NCBI GenBank assembly: GCA_000961725.1
Contig: LADS01000070.1
Coordinates: 48,443 to 112,442 of the forward strand
Source: Desulfobulbaceae bacterium BRH_c16a
GTDB taxonomy: Bacteria > Desulfobacterota > Desulfobulbia > Desulfobulbales > Desulfocapsaceae
DNA length: 64,000 bases
Direction: 5' to 3'
Position numbers and translations under genes: made by a program. The notes beneath the pieces were generated by a model that did not search any database, was not told the DNA's origin, and saw only the letters and a list, made by a program, of their open reading frames with translations. Positions 34,479 to 42,084 of the stretch are shown here, in pieces (the stretch's first letter is position 1; every line of letters starts with the position of its first letter).

Positions 34479-34760
34479 ATGAAAATGACCCATGTGATTG
34501 TCGAGGGACACGTTCAGGGAGTGTTTTTCCGGAGTTACACAGAACGCCAGGCTTCTCTCCTCAATCTCAACGGCTGGGTTCGCAACATCGGAAACGGGAC
34601 GGTTGAGGCCATGTTTGCCGGCGCCGACAAAGACGTGGCGGCTATGCTCGAATGGCTGAAGATTGGATCTCCCGGATCGAGGGTGGATAATCTGAGAGTT
34701 GAGACGGTTGATTCCGATGAAAAAGTAACTTCTTTCGAAGTGCGTTACAATCACCATTAA
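34479..34760 (+). CDS. acyP: Acylphosphatase
   Basis: A 93-residue enzyme hydrolysing acyl phosphates. The catalytic Arg is in GHVQGVFFRSYT and the catalytic Asn in LNGWVRNIGNGTVEA. Length and fold signature are standard. It lies between the cyclase and the ABC ATPase gene, 18 bp before the latter. Confidence 0.95.
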   Translation: MKMTHVIVEGHVQGVFFRSYTERQASLLNLNGWVRNIGNGTVEAMFAGADKDVAAMLEWLKIGSPGSRVDNLRVETVDSDEKVTSFEVRYNHH

Positions 34761-34778
34761 CCAGCCAGAGATCCTTCC

Positions 34779-36413
34779 ATGTTCTTAGAAATAGACCACT
34801 TCAACCTCTGGTTCAACGGCTTTGACGATGATAACCGGCAATTCCGGAATCAGGTGCTCTTCGATGTTTCCCTCGCCCTGGAAAAAGGTGAAACAGTCGC
34901 CCTGGTGGGGGAATCCGGTTCCGGTAAATCGATAACCGCCCTGTCCATCCTGCGCCTTCTCGAGGAGAGCGGCAACACCAGCAGTCAGGGAGCCATTCAC
35001 TTTGAGGGCCGCAACATCCTGAACCTCTCTGCAAAAGATATCCGGGGGATTCGCGGCAACAGAATTGCCATGATCTTTCAGGAGCCGATGACCTCACTCA
35101 ACCCGGTCTATTCCATCGGCAACCAGCTCATGGAACCTCTCAGGCAGCATCGCAACCTGGCCGCAAGAGAAGCGGAACAGGAAGCCATCCGTCTTCTCGA
35201 CCGGACGGGAATAGACGATCCCGCAGCTCGCCTGCGAGCCTTCCCGCACCAGCTTTCCGGCGGACAACGGCAACGGGTGATGATTGCCATGGCGCTTGCC
35301 TGCAGGCCTTCCCTGCTGATCGCCGACGAGCCGACAACCGCCCTCGATGTGACCATCGCGGCCCAGATACTCGAGCTGATCAGGGATATCCAGCGTGAGT
35401 TCGGCATGGGCGTTCTGCTCATTACCCACGATCTCGAGATAGTACGCAAGTACGCATCTCGAATTTACATAATGAAGACAGGCCGCATTGTCGAACATGG
35501 CACGATGGACGAGATCTTCACCAACCCTTCCCATGAATATACCAAGCGCCTGATGTCGGCGATCCCCAGAGGCAGGAAAGTGCCGGCTTCCCCCGGGCCT
35601 CTGCTCCTTAAAACCGACAATCTCACCTGCCGGTTTAAAAGCTATACCGGTTGGGTGCACCCTTTCAAGCGAAGACAAAAGATCACGTACGCCGTCGATC
35701 GGGTAAGCCTCGAACTGCAGGGAGGGACCACCTGGGGGATCGTCGGGGAATCGGGATCGGGAAAAACCACGCTGGCGATGGCTATCCTGAAACTCGTGCA
35801 GAGTACCGGCGATATTTTCTTTCTGGGAGAAAACATTCAGAACTGGCCCAATAACAGGCTTCGGCCGTTACGGCGGGAGATCCAGATCGTTTTCCAGGAC
35901 CCCTTCTCGTCGCTCTCCCCACGATTCACCGTCCAGGAAATCATCGAAGAAGGGTTGAAAATTCACCTGCCCGAGACCAGCAGGGAAGAGCGCTACGAAA
36001 TGGTGGTGGATACCCTGAAAGAGGTAGGGTTGACTGAAGATATGGCATTTCGGTATCCCCATGAATTTTCCGGAGGGCAACGGCAGCGGATCGCCATTGC
36101 CAGAGTCATTATCCTGAAACCCAAGCTGCTCATTCTCGATGAACCGACCTCGGCCCTCGATGTGACCATCCAGGGCCAGATCATCGACCTGCTCCTCAAT
36201 CTCCAGCAGAAATATGGCATGACCTATATGTTCATAACCCATGATCTGCGGGTTATCCGGGCGCTGGCCGATTTTGTCGCGGTGATGCAGCACGGCAAAA
36301 TCGTCGAGGCCGGACCCGCGCAGGAGATTTTCACTTCCCCTGCGCAGGAGTATACCAGGATTCTTTTTGCCGCTGCCCTTGGCAGACCGCGGGATCAGTC
36401 CACCGCCGGCTGA
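34779..36413 (+). CDS. ABC transporter ATPase with two fused nucleotide-binding domains (YejF-like)
   Basis: A 544-residue protein with tandem ABC domains. The first (about 1-265) has Walker A GESGSGKS and signature LSGGQRQR; the second (about 285-540) has GESGSGKTT, signature FSGGQRQR and Walker B LLILDEPTSALD. This is the arrangement of the oligopeptide/microcin C importer ATPase YejF, which energises YejBE with a periplasmic YejA. No permease or binding protein gene is adjacent, so its partners must be encoded elsewhere. The 3' end overlaps the convergent ThiC/BzaF gene by 19 bp. Confidence 0.9.
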   Translation: MFLEIDHFNLWFNGFDDDNRQFRNQVLFDVSLALEKGETVALVGESGSGKSITALSILRLLEESGNTSSQGAIHFEGRNILNLSAKDIRGIRGNRIAMIFQEPMTSLNPVYSIGNQLMEPLRQHRNLAAREAEQEAIRLLDRTGIDDPAARLRAFPHQLSGGQRQRVMIAMALACRPSLLIADEPTTALDVTIAAQILELIRDIQREFGMGVLLITHDLEIVRKYASRIYIMKTGRIVEHGTMDEIFTNPSHEYTKRLMSAIPRGRKVPASPGPLLLKTDNLTCRFKSYTGWVHPFKRRQKITYAVDRVSLELQGGTTWGIVGESGSGKTTLAMAILKLVQSTGDIFFLGENIQNWPNNRLRPLRREIQIVFQDPFSSLSPRFTVQEIIEEGLKIHLPETSREERYEMVVDTLKEVGLTEDMAFRYPHEFSGGQRQRIAIARVIILKPKLLILDEPTSALDVTIQGQIIDLLLNLQQKYGMTYMFITHDLRVIRALADFVAVMQHGKIVEAGPAQEIFTSPAQEYTRILFAAALGRPRDQSTAG

Positions 36414-37732
36414 TTTTTCCCATGCCGGCATTTATCGCCGCTGATATCGTCTTTAAAGAGCGAAAAGCCCCTTTCCATCGCACAGAAATCCCCGCACATG
36501 GTGCAGGTGGCTTCGTTTTCCGGCATTCTGCTGTTGCGTACCTCGCTCATCTTTTCGGGAAACATCGACAACCGGAAATACTCGGCGAAATCGCTGTCGC
36601 GTCTGGCCAATGCCACCCTTTTTTCCAGATCGCGCCGTTCAGGATATTTGGCAATGTCGCCGATCCGCGCGGCCAGCCTTGTCGCTCTTACCCCTTCCCG
36701 GACATCGTCTTCGTTGGGCAGTGCCAGGTGCTCGGCAGGTGTTATGTAGCAGATCAGATCCGCTCCATGCCAGGCCGACTGGGCCGCCCCGATGGCTGCA
36801 GTAATATGATCGTAACCGGCCCCCGAGTCGGCGGGAAGTGGCCCCAGCACATAGTAGGGTGCGCCGCCGCTCATCCGTTTTTCGAGCATGATATTGCCGG
36901 CGATTTCATCGAGAGGTACATGGCCGGGTCCCTCGACCATCATCTGACACCCCATCTCGCGGCCGAGGTCGGCCAGCTCGCAATTGATTATCATCTCGGC
37001 CATCTGGGCGCGGTCGTGACTGTCGTGAATGGCTCCCGCCCGGATACCGTTGCCGAGAGAAAGCACCGAGTCATACTTCTTCATCAGCGCGCAGACCCGG
37101 TCGAATTGCTCATACAGCGGATTCTCCCGGTTGTTATACTCCATCCACGAAACCATGAAGGTCCCGCCTTTGGACACCAGACCACCGTAACGAAAACCCT
37201 GCTTGCGCAGCCTCTCGATAGAGAACCGGTTGATGCCGCAGTGGATAGCCATAAAGGATAAACCGTCGGCCAGCTGGCGTTCGATCAGCTCAAAGAGATA
37301 TTCCGGATCGAGTTTATTGGGATTGTGAAATTTTCTACCGGCCTCGGCAAATGCCTGGTAAAGAGGCACATTGCCCACCGGCAGCTTGACGCTGTCGAGA
37401 ACCGCCCGCCGGATGGCATCAAGATCGCCGCCTGTGGACAGCTCCATCAGGGTATCGGCCTGCTCCTGTTCGGCAATTTTGGCTTTTCTCATCTCGAGGG
37501 CGACATCGGAAATATCCGAGGATGTGCCGATGGAGGCATTGACCTTGGTCCGCAACCCTTTGCCGATACCGCATATCTTCTGACCCGGCCTTACCGGATT
37601 GGCGGGAATGACAATATGACCGGCCGCAACCCCCTGGCGTATTACTTCTCCGGTAAACCCCTCATCTTTTGCCACCTGTTCCATATACGTGGTAACGACT
37701 CCTGCCCTTGCCAATTCAATCTGCGTTTTCAT
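36395..37732 (-). CDS. bzaF: ThiC-family radical SAM enzyme, probably 5-hydroxybenzimidazole synthase (BzaF-like)
   Basis: A 445-residue protein of the ThiC superfamily, with VEGPGHVPLDEI, LGPLPADSGAGYDHI and a C-terminal Fe-S site CTMCGDFC (410-417) with CxxC-x3-C spacing. ThiC makes the thiamin pyrimidine from aminoimidazole ribotide. The paralogue BzaF uses the same substrate to make 5-hydroxybenzimidazole, precursor of the cobamide lower ligand. The gene is preceded by a cobalamin riboswitch and terminator, not a TPP riboswitch, which is the context used to recognise BzaF. AAGGGGAA lies about 9 bases before the ATG. Thiamin function cannot be excluded by sequence alone. The 3' end overlaps the convergent ABC gene. 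Confidence 0.75.
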   Translation of the reverse strand: MKTQIELARAGVVTTYMEQVAKDEGFTGEVIRQGVAAGHIVIPANPVRPGQKICGIGKGLRTKVNASIGTSSDISDVALEMRKAKIAEQEQADTLMELSTGGDLDAIRRAVLDSVKLPVGNVPLYQAFAEAGRKFHNPNKLDPEYLFELIERQLADGLSFMAIHCGINRFSIERLRKQGFRYGGLVSKGGTFMVSWMEYNNRENPLYEQFDRVCALMKKYDSVLSLGNGIRAGAIHDSHDRAQMAEMIINCELADLGREMGCQMMVEGPGHVPLDEIAGNIMLEKRMSGGAPYYVLGPLPADSGAGYDHITAAIGAAQSAWHGADLICYITPAEHLALPNEDDVREGVRATRLAARIGDIAKYPERRDLEKRVALARRDSDFAEYFRLSMFPEKMSEVRNSRMPENEATCTMCGDFCAMERGFSLFKDDISGDKCRHGKNQPAVD

Positions 37733-37783
37733 CTGTACGATTCCCCTTGGTAGAAAGTAAAAAAATATTCTCGTCAGGTGGGC

Positions 37784-37826
37784 AAAAAAAAAGTCCGTGC
37801 CACGGGAAACACCGCGACACGGACTT
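37784..37826 (-). terminator. Riboswitch-controlled intrinsic terminator before bzaF
   Basis: On the minus strand AAGTCCGTGtcgCGG.../CCCGTGgCACGGACTT forms a long GC-rich stem followed by nine T residues. It lies between the cobalamin riboswitch and the start of the ThiC/BzaF gene, where B12 binding would be expected to stop transcription. Confidence 0.9.
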
Positions 37827-37851
37827 ATATGGACAAGAAAGTCTTTTTCTC

Positions 37852-38020
37852 CCAGGCAGGTCTTCTGACTTGCGGATCATCCTCGGACTGCACCTTCCCG
37901 TTCAAAAACCTGAACAGTGGCTTTTTCGCAGTCGTCGTCCCCGCTTACAGCGCTGGCCCAACGTTACGGATTTACACCGTATTCCCTTTTCACCACCGGG
38001 GTTTCCCGGGGCACCTGGCA
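37852..38020 (-). promoter_or_regulatory. Cobalamin (B12) riboswitch
   Basis: Read on the minus strand, the conserved elements occur in order. They are GGTGAAAAGGGAA, then CGGTGTAAATCCG, GCCAGCGCTGTAAGCGG, GCCACTG, ACGGGAAGGTG, and the B12 box AAGTCAGAAGACCTGCC. P1 closes with CCAGGT against ACCTG near the ends. About 170 nt, the usual size of the class. It is followed by a strong terminator, so control is most likely by transcription attenuation of the ThiC/BzaF gene. Confidence 0.92.
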
Positions 38021-38041
38021 GATATGTAAACAACGAAGACG

Positions 38042-38070
38042 ATTGTACCTTGAACGGAAAAAAAAGTAAA
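38042..38070 (-). promoter_or_regulatory. Candidate promoter of the riboswitch-bzaF transcript
   Basis: On the minus strand TTTACT (38070-38065) and TACAAT (38047-38042) are 17 bp apart, about 22 bp upstream of the riboswitch. Confidence 0.5.
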
Positions 38071-38139
38071 TCGCCGAAATTCGGTAAAACTGACCTGACC
38101 AATCCACCACCTCCGGCTTCTTGCCGGGCTTAACATGGC

Positions 38140-39504
38140 TTATCGGGTATCCTCTCTGCAGCACAACTGACTCACAACGTTGCAGCACTCTTCCACTACC
38201 CGACGGTCGTACTCTTCCGGCAATCCGTCGCGGGCTCCTCTACTGATCATCTCGGCGTGCCTTAAGAGCGCGGCGCGATCCTCCTGCCGATGTGCAAAAG
38301 TCGCGATCATGGCAATGGTTTCCAGCATACGAATGGTCACCGATGCGCTGGATCGTCCGTATTGCCTGATCTGATTAAACGCCGTATCCATAATGACCGG
38401 AAAGGTGACGGCGGCGGCTATCACCCGAAGCCGATCCTGCTCGTCACGAAAATAGAGTGACGGCGTGTCTCGTTTCACCAGGCGACACAAAGCAGATCCC
38501 AAACGGTCAACGCAGGCAATGGCGGTGAACGGGTCGTTCAACCCCGGCGAGAGAGCCCGCACCGCGATTTCGACAAGTTGGTTGACGACAAACTCGATGT
38601 CCTGCCTGGGCATTCTCTCGCGGCCCAGGGCAAATGCGGAATTGATCCTGCGCGTGAGTTCATCGGTAACCCGATCCCCCGGCAAGACCTGTACCAGCGG
38701 ACACCCAGCGACCAAATAGTGGCCTGGCCTCAGCTCTATGCGAATAACAATATCCTCTTCCGCAGCCAATGCTGTCAAGGTCTCAGTGTCGATGAACTGA
38801 AGGTAGCCGTCCCCTTCTGCATCAACCGGACGAGCCTCCCGGCCGAACACGTCGAGGAAGGCGGCGTCAGGGGGTTCCGCCTTCCTCGGCGGTGCTTCCT
38901 GTCCAGTGCGCTCAGGGAACAATTGATCAATCCCCTCGATCAACTCCAGTCCCACCTTTGCCACAATCTCGTTGGCCTGAATGGAAACCGACACATGATG
39001 AATGAAGTAGATCAACACCCCCACACTCACGACCGCAAACAGCACGCCCAGGGTGACGGACAAATGAGGAACAAATGCACCTTCGTCTTCTCGTTTGATG
39101 GTACGGAGGACCAGCAGGCAATAAAGAAAGGTGGCGACGAACGTACCGAGAACCACCTGGGTCGTGGTATCGCGCATGAAATTGCGGAGTAGACGTGGCC
39201 CGAGTTGTGACGAGGTAAGCGTCAGAGCGACCAGGATCATCGAGAAAACCACCCCTGCGATTGTGATCATTGATCCGGTGACGGTCGCCATCACGGCACT
39301 CGCCCCCTCTGCCCCACCACTGAACTTCCAGCCCAGGGCCATTCGGAACCAGTCCGTTATCGGCCCATCCAGAACAATGGTTACGCTGGCCAGCGCCATC
39401 GCCCCGCCGGACATGATTACCGGGAGAAACCAGAAACTGGAACGAATGCGGTCCCAATACTTGAAAATCTTGGATTTCGATGTCGATACTTTATCCATGC
39501 CCAT
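38140..39504 (-). CDS. DUF2254 family membrane protein
   Basis: A 454-residue inner-membrane protein. Four hydrophobic segments lie in the N-terminal 190 residues (around 25-45, 70-95, 115-132 and 145-170). Family signatures are MITIAGVVFSMILVALTLTSSQLGPRLLRNFMRD and, in the cytoplasmic C-terminal domain, ALSPGLNDPFTAI. The function is unknown. It is monocistronic, separated by more than 100 bp on both sides. Confidence 0.88.
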   Translation of the reverse strand: MGMDKVSTSKSKIFKYWDRIRSSFWFLPVIMSGGAMALASVTIVLDGPITDWFRMALGWKFSGGAEGASAVMATVTGSMITIAGVVFSMILVALTLTSSQLGPRLLRNFMRDTTTQVVLGTFVATFLYCLLVLRTIKREDEGAFVPHLSVTLGVLFAVVSVGVLIYFIHHVSVSIQANEIVAKVGLELIEGIDQLFPERTGQEAPPRKAEPPDAAFLDVFGREARPVDAEGDGYLQFIDTETLTALAAEEDIVIRIELRPGHYLVAGCPLVQVLPGDRVTDELTRRINSAFALGRERMPRQDIEFVVNQLVEIAVRALSPGLNDPFTAIACVDRLGSALCRLVKRDTPSLYFRDEQDRLRVIAAAVTFPVIMDTAFNQIRQYGRSSASVTIRMLETIAMIATFAHRQEDRAALLRHAEMISRGARDGLPEEYDRRVVEECCNVVSQLCCREDTR

Positions 39505-39680
39505 GTCTCCATGGCTGCACGCCGTCTACAGTCGCCGGCCGGGGCTCAACGCTCCACAGGTGATCCTCACTTTATCTCATCTACTCAACACAATAATCTA
39601 ACAATTTTCAAGAGCATTGTCAGCAGCAAAACAGAGACGGCAGGAAGGCCAGGATATGAGAAACCTGCAATGTCAAGGAG

Positions 39681-40376
39681 TTAGACAGCAAGTGCTTCTT
39701 CTGCCGCTGCCCGTGCATGAATGGCTGTTGTATCAAAGAGCGGCACCTCAGAATCCTGTTGATCGACAAGCAGTGAAATTTCCGTGCAGCCGAGGATGAT
39801 CGAATCGGCACCCTGTTCCACCAGATCTGCCATGATTCTTTGATACTTGCTGCGCGAAGCGGGCAAGACGATCCCGCGGCACAGTTCTTCGTAGATGACC
39901 CGATGGACGGTCTCGCGATCCTCGGGCTTTGGAATGACCACCCGAAGACCATGACGTTCGCTCAAGCGGTCGCGATAAAAGGCATCTTCCATCGTGAACC
40001 GCGTGCCGAGGAGACCAACGGTGGAGTGACCGTCCTGCCTGATCCGGACAGCCGTAGGGTCTGCGATGTGCAGCAGCGGAATGGAGACCGCGGCCTCAAT
40101 ACTCGCTGCCACTTTGTGCATGGTGTTCGTGCCCAGCACCAGAAAGTCGGCCCCGGCCACTTCAAGCGAGCGGGCGATGTTTCCCAGCATCATCCCTGCG
40201 GCCTCCCAGTCGCCGGCATGCTGAAACCGTTCGACCTCATGGAAATCGACGCTGTACAGGATGATTTTCGCCGAGTGAAGCCCACCCATGCGTTCCTTGA
40301 TCGCCTGGTTGATCTGGCGGTAGTACGGGATCGTCGATTCCCAGCTCATGCCGCCAATGAGGCCTATAGTCTTCAT
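39681..40376 (-). CDS. Aspartate/glutamate racemase family protein (YgeA-like)
   Basis: A 231-residue PLP-independent racemase. It starts MKTIGLIGGMSWEST and matches E. coli YgeA along its length (SVDFHEVERFQ, LFDTTAIHA). The second catalytic residue is Cys in LGCTEIS; the first position is Thr in LGTNTMH, a Thr/Cys pair as I recall for the E. coli enzyme, which acts on L-Asp and L-Glu. The gene stands alone. The product may provide D-amino acids for the cell wall or degrade them. Confidence 0.88.
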   Translation of the reverse strand: MKTIGLIGGMSWESTIPYYRQINQAIKERMGGLHSAKIILYSVDFHEVERFQHAGDWEAAGMMLGNIARSLEVAGADFLVLGTNTMHKVAASIEAAVSIPLLHIADPTAVRIRQDGHSTVGLLGTRFTMEDAFYRDRLSERHGLRVVIPKPEDRETVHRVIYEELCRGIVLPASRSKYQRIMADLVEQGADSIILGCTEISLLVDQQDSEVPLFDTTAIHARAAAEEALAV

Positions 40377-40422
40377 AATCGATTTTTGATACTATGTTCC
40401 TGGTGATTTTCGCGACCGCTGT

Positions 40423-41511
40423 CTATTTCATCGGTTTCAATTCAACCCGACGGTTGTTGCTCCTGCCTTTTTCCGTCTCGTTGGTGTCGATGGGCCTTGA
40501 TTCGCCATAGCCTTTGGCCGTCATGCGGGAAACTGCAACACCCTTTTCCTGCAAATATTTCATCACGGTATGAGCGCGACGCCGGGACAGATCCATATTA
40601 TGAGCATCCGAGGCTGTGCTGTCGGTGTGACCTTGGATTTCAACCTCGATATCGGAGTGAACCTTCAAGATCTTCACGATTTCGTTCAGCTTCCGGTAAG
40701 AGCTGTCCATTAATACCGCCTTGTCGATTTCAAACTTGATGTCCTTGAATACCCAGGTGCCTGCTTTGCTCATCTCCGGCAGCGCAGCCTCAACCTTCCT
40801 CAGCAGTACAGTCTCAACGAAATCGGCCATCGCCGCCCCGGTAGTGACATCCATGGCATTAACAGCCCTCCCGCAACCCGGAGTAATCTGGCTGAGCGAC
40901 GAGAGCAGTGCGCGACCGTTTTCATCATAGCCGACGAGAACGGTATAGATGCACAGCCGATCCTCGTACTGTGCCTGCAATTCCCTGGCAGCGCGCAACG
41001 GCGAGTTATCCATGTCCTTGCCGTCACTGACCAGAACCATGGCGATTTTTCCCCTGGCGTCCTTGAGATCGTCCGCCAACGCTTTGAGCGATTTTTCCAT
41101 CGGGCTCGGCCCGCCCGCCGGAATGATTTCTGCCAGCGCACCGGCGATGCCTGAACGTGAATACTCAGTCAAGCCGTAATTGAGAATAGTGCTTTTATCG
41201 GAAAATGCCGGCGAATGCCCGAAACTGCGCAGTGCGGTTTTCAGTGGCAGATCGGGCATGGTTTGATTGAAGTGAACCAGGAAATTGCGACCGATGACGA
41301 ATTTTTCCAAACCGTCATAGCTTTCAGACATCGAAGAAGATGCATCAAGAACCAATATCAGGTTATCGGCCTTCTGCTGCCACATATCCTTGGCCAGCGG
41401 CTGGACCTGGAATGGCTTTGATTGCTGCACGTTTTGCTGCGTAGCGCAACCGCCCGCCAAAAGCATGAAAACCAGGACAGCCGACAGCCAACAGAGTCTC
41501 TTTGGGTTCAT
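40423..41511 (-). CDS. Outer-membrane lipoprotein with vWA and OmpA domains
   Basis: A 362-residue protein. A lipoprotein signal peptide ends at LLAGGC, so the mature protein starts at that Cys. Residues about 40-240 form a von Willebrand A domain with MIDAS residues DASSSMSE and a second VSDGKDMD site. Residues about 255-362 are an OmpA-type peptidoglycan-binding domain (GHTDSTASDAHNMDLSRRRA, GYGESRP, NNRRVEL). It would anchor the outer membrane to the wall and present a metal-dependent adhesion domain in the periplasm. The ATG at 41511 is fixed by AGAGGAGG just upstream; longer frames lack a site. Confidence 0.9.
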   Translation of the reverse strand: MNPKRLCWLSAVLVFMLLAGGCATQQNVQQSKPFQVQPLAKDMWQQKADNLILVLDASSSMSESYDGLEKFVIGRNFLVHFNQTMPDLPLKTALRSFGHSPAFSDKSTILNYGLTEYSRSGIAGALAEIIPAGGPSPMEKSLKALADDLKDARGKIAMVLVSDGKDMDNSPLRAARELQAQYEDRLCIYTVLVGYDENGRALLSSLSQITPGCGRAVNAMDVTTGAAMADFVETVLLRKVEAALPEMSKAGTWVFKDIKFEIDKAVLMDSSYRKLNEIVKILKVHSDIEVEIQGHTDSTASDAHNMDLSRRRAHTVMKYLQEKGVAVSRMTAKGYGESRPIDTNETEKGRSNNRRVELKPMK

Positions 41512-41712
41512 AAACCTCCTCTTTGTGATTTTTTTCATCACATGACGCAAATTATAGCAGCCGGAATTGTCGGCGAAAAACGTGAGAAACCCACCGTATC
41601 TCAGCATGAAGGCGCGAAGATATCATATTTGAGGGAAAAAACGCAATGGAGTTTATTTGTATCTCAGGAATCGGCGGAGGCGCCTCCATTGGCGCCTCCA
41701 CGATGGAAGGAT

Positions 41713-41783
41713 AGTACCTTAATTCATTTCTTTTTTTTCACCCCACAAGGGGGTGCTGAAAAGAGTACCCCCCTTGTGGGGTG
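41713..41783. repeat. Structured dispersed repeat, copy B (lacks arm 1 right)
   Basis: Arm 1 left (41713-41730) is followed by arm 2 left CACCCCACAAGGGGGTG (41739-41755) and arm 2 right (41767-41783). Arm 2 pairs perfectly over 15 bp around a 15-base loop. The right half of arm 1 found in copies A and C is missing. It ends exactly where a truncated hydrolase remnant begins. Confidence 0.88.
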
Positions 41784-41999
41784 TCAGTTCCGAGTGAGAA
41801 ATCGCGCAATAACTTCATTTACCTGGCCAGGACGATTAACAGGGCCCATATGGCCAAGATCCTCAAACTCCACAAGCTCTAGAGGCAGTGCGTTCGCCAG
41901 AAGACGTGTTATAAAGCGCGACGTTGCAGCGCTTCCAGATCGCGGCTCGAGTCCGGATATTGATTGCCAAATGAAAACATCATGAATACTGGATTCCAC
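41784..41999 (-). pseudogene. C-terminal remnant of an alpha/beta hydrolase
   Basis: The last about 55 codons (minus strand, ending at 41784) read ATSRFITRLLANALPLELV and then GHMGPVNRPGQVNEVIARFL. This is the C-terminal end of an alpha/beta hydrolase with the catalytic His in GHMGP. The nucleophile and Asp regions are absent; the frame begins about 71 codons up and runs against uvrC upstream sequence. Repeat copy B touches its stop codon. Confidence 0.75.
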
Positions 42000-42084
42000 G
42001 TGAAAGCATGTTAGAATGACAGTTACACCGACACAAACTCGAAAGAGTACTCATCCTATTACTACGAAAGCATCAATCTCAACT

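Noticed and set aside
37733..38030. TPP riboswitch expected before a thiC-like gene
   Set aside because: The thi-box CTGAGA and the ACCTGA-type element are not present; all conserved boxes match the cobalamin class.
39681..40376. Loss of the first catalytic Cys in the Asp/Glu racemase (LGTNTMH)
   Set aside because: E. coli YgeA, as I recall, also has Thr at this place and uses a Thr/Cys pair, so this is not an inactivating change.
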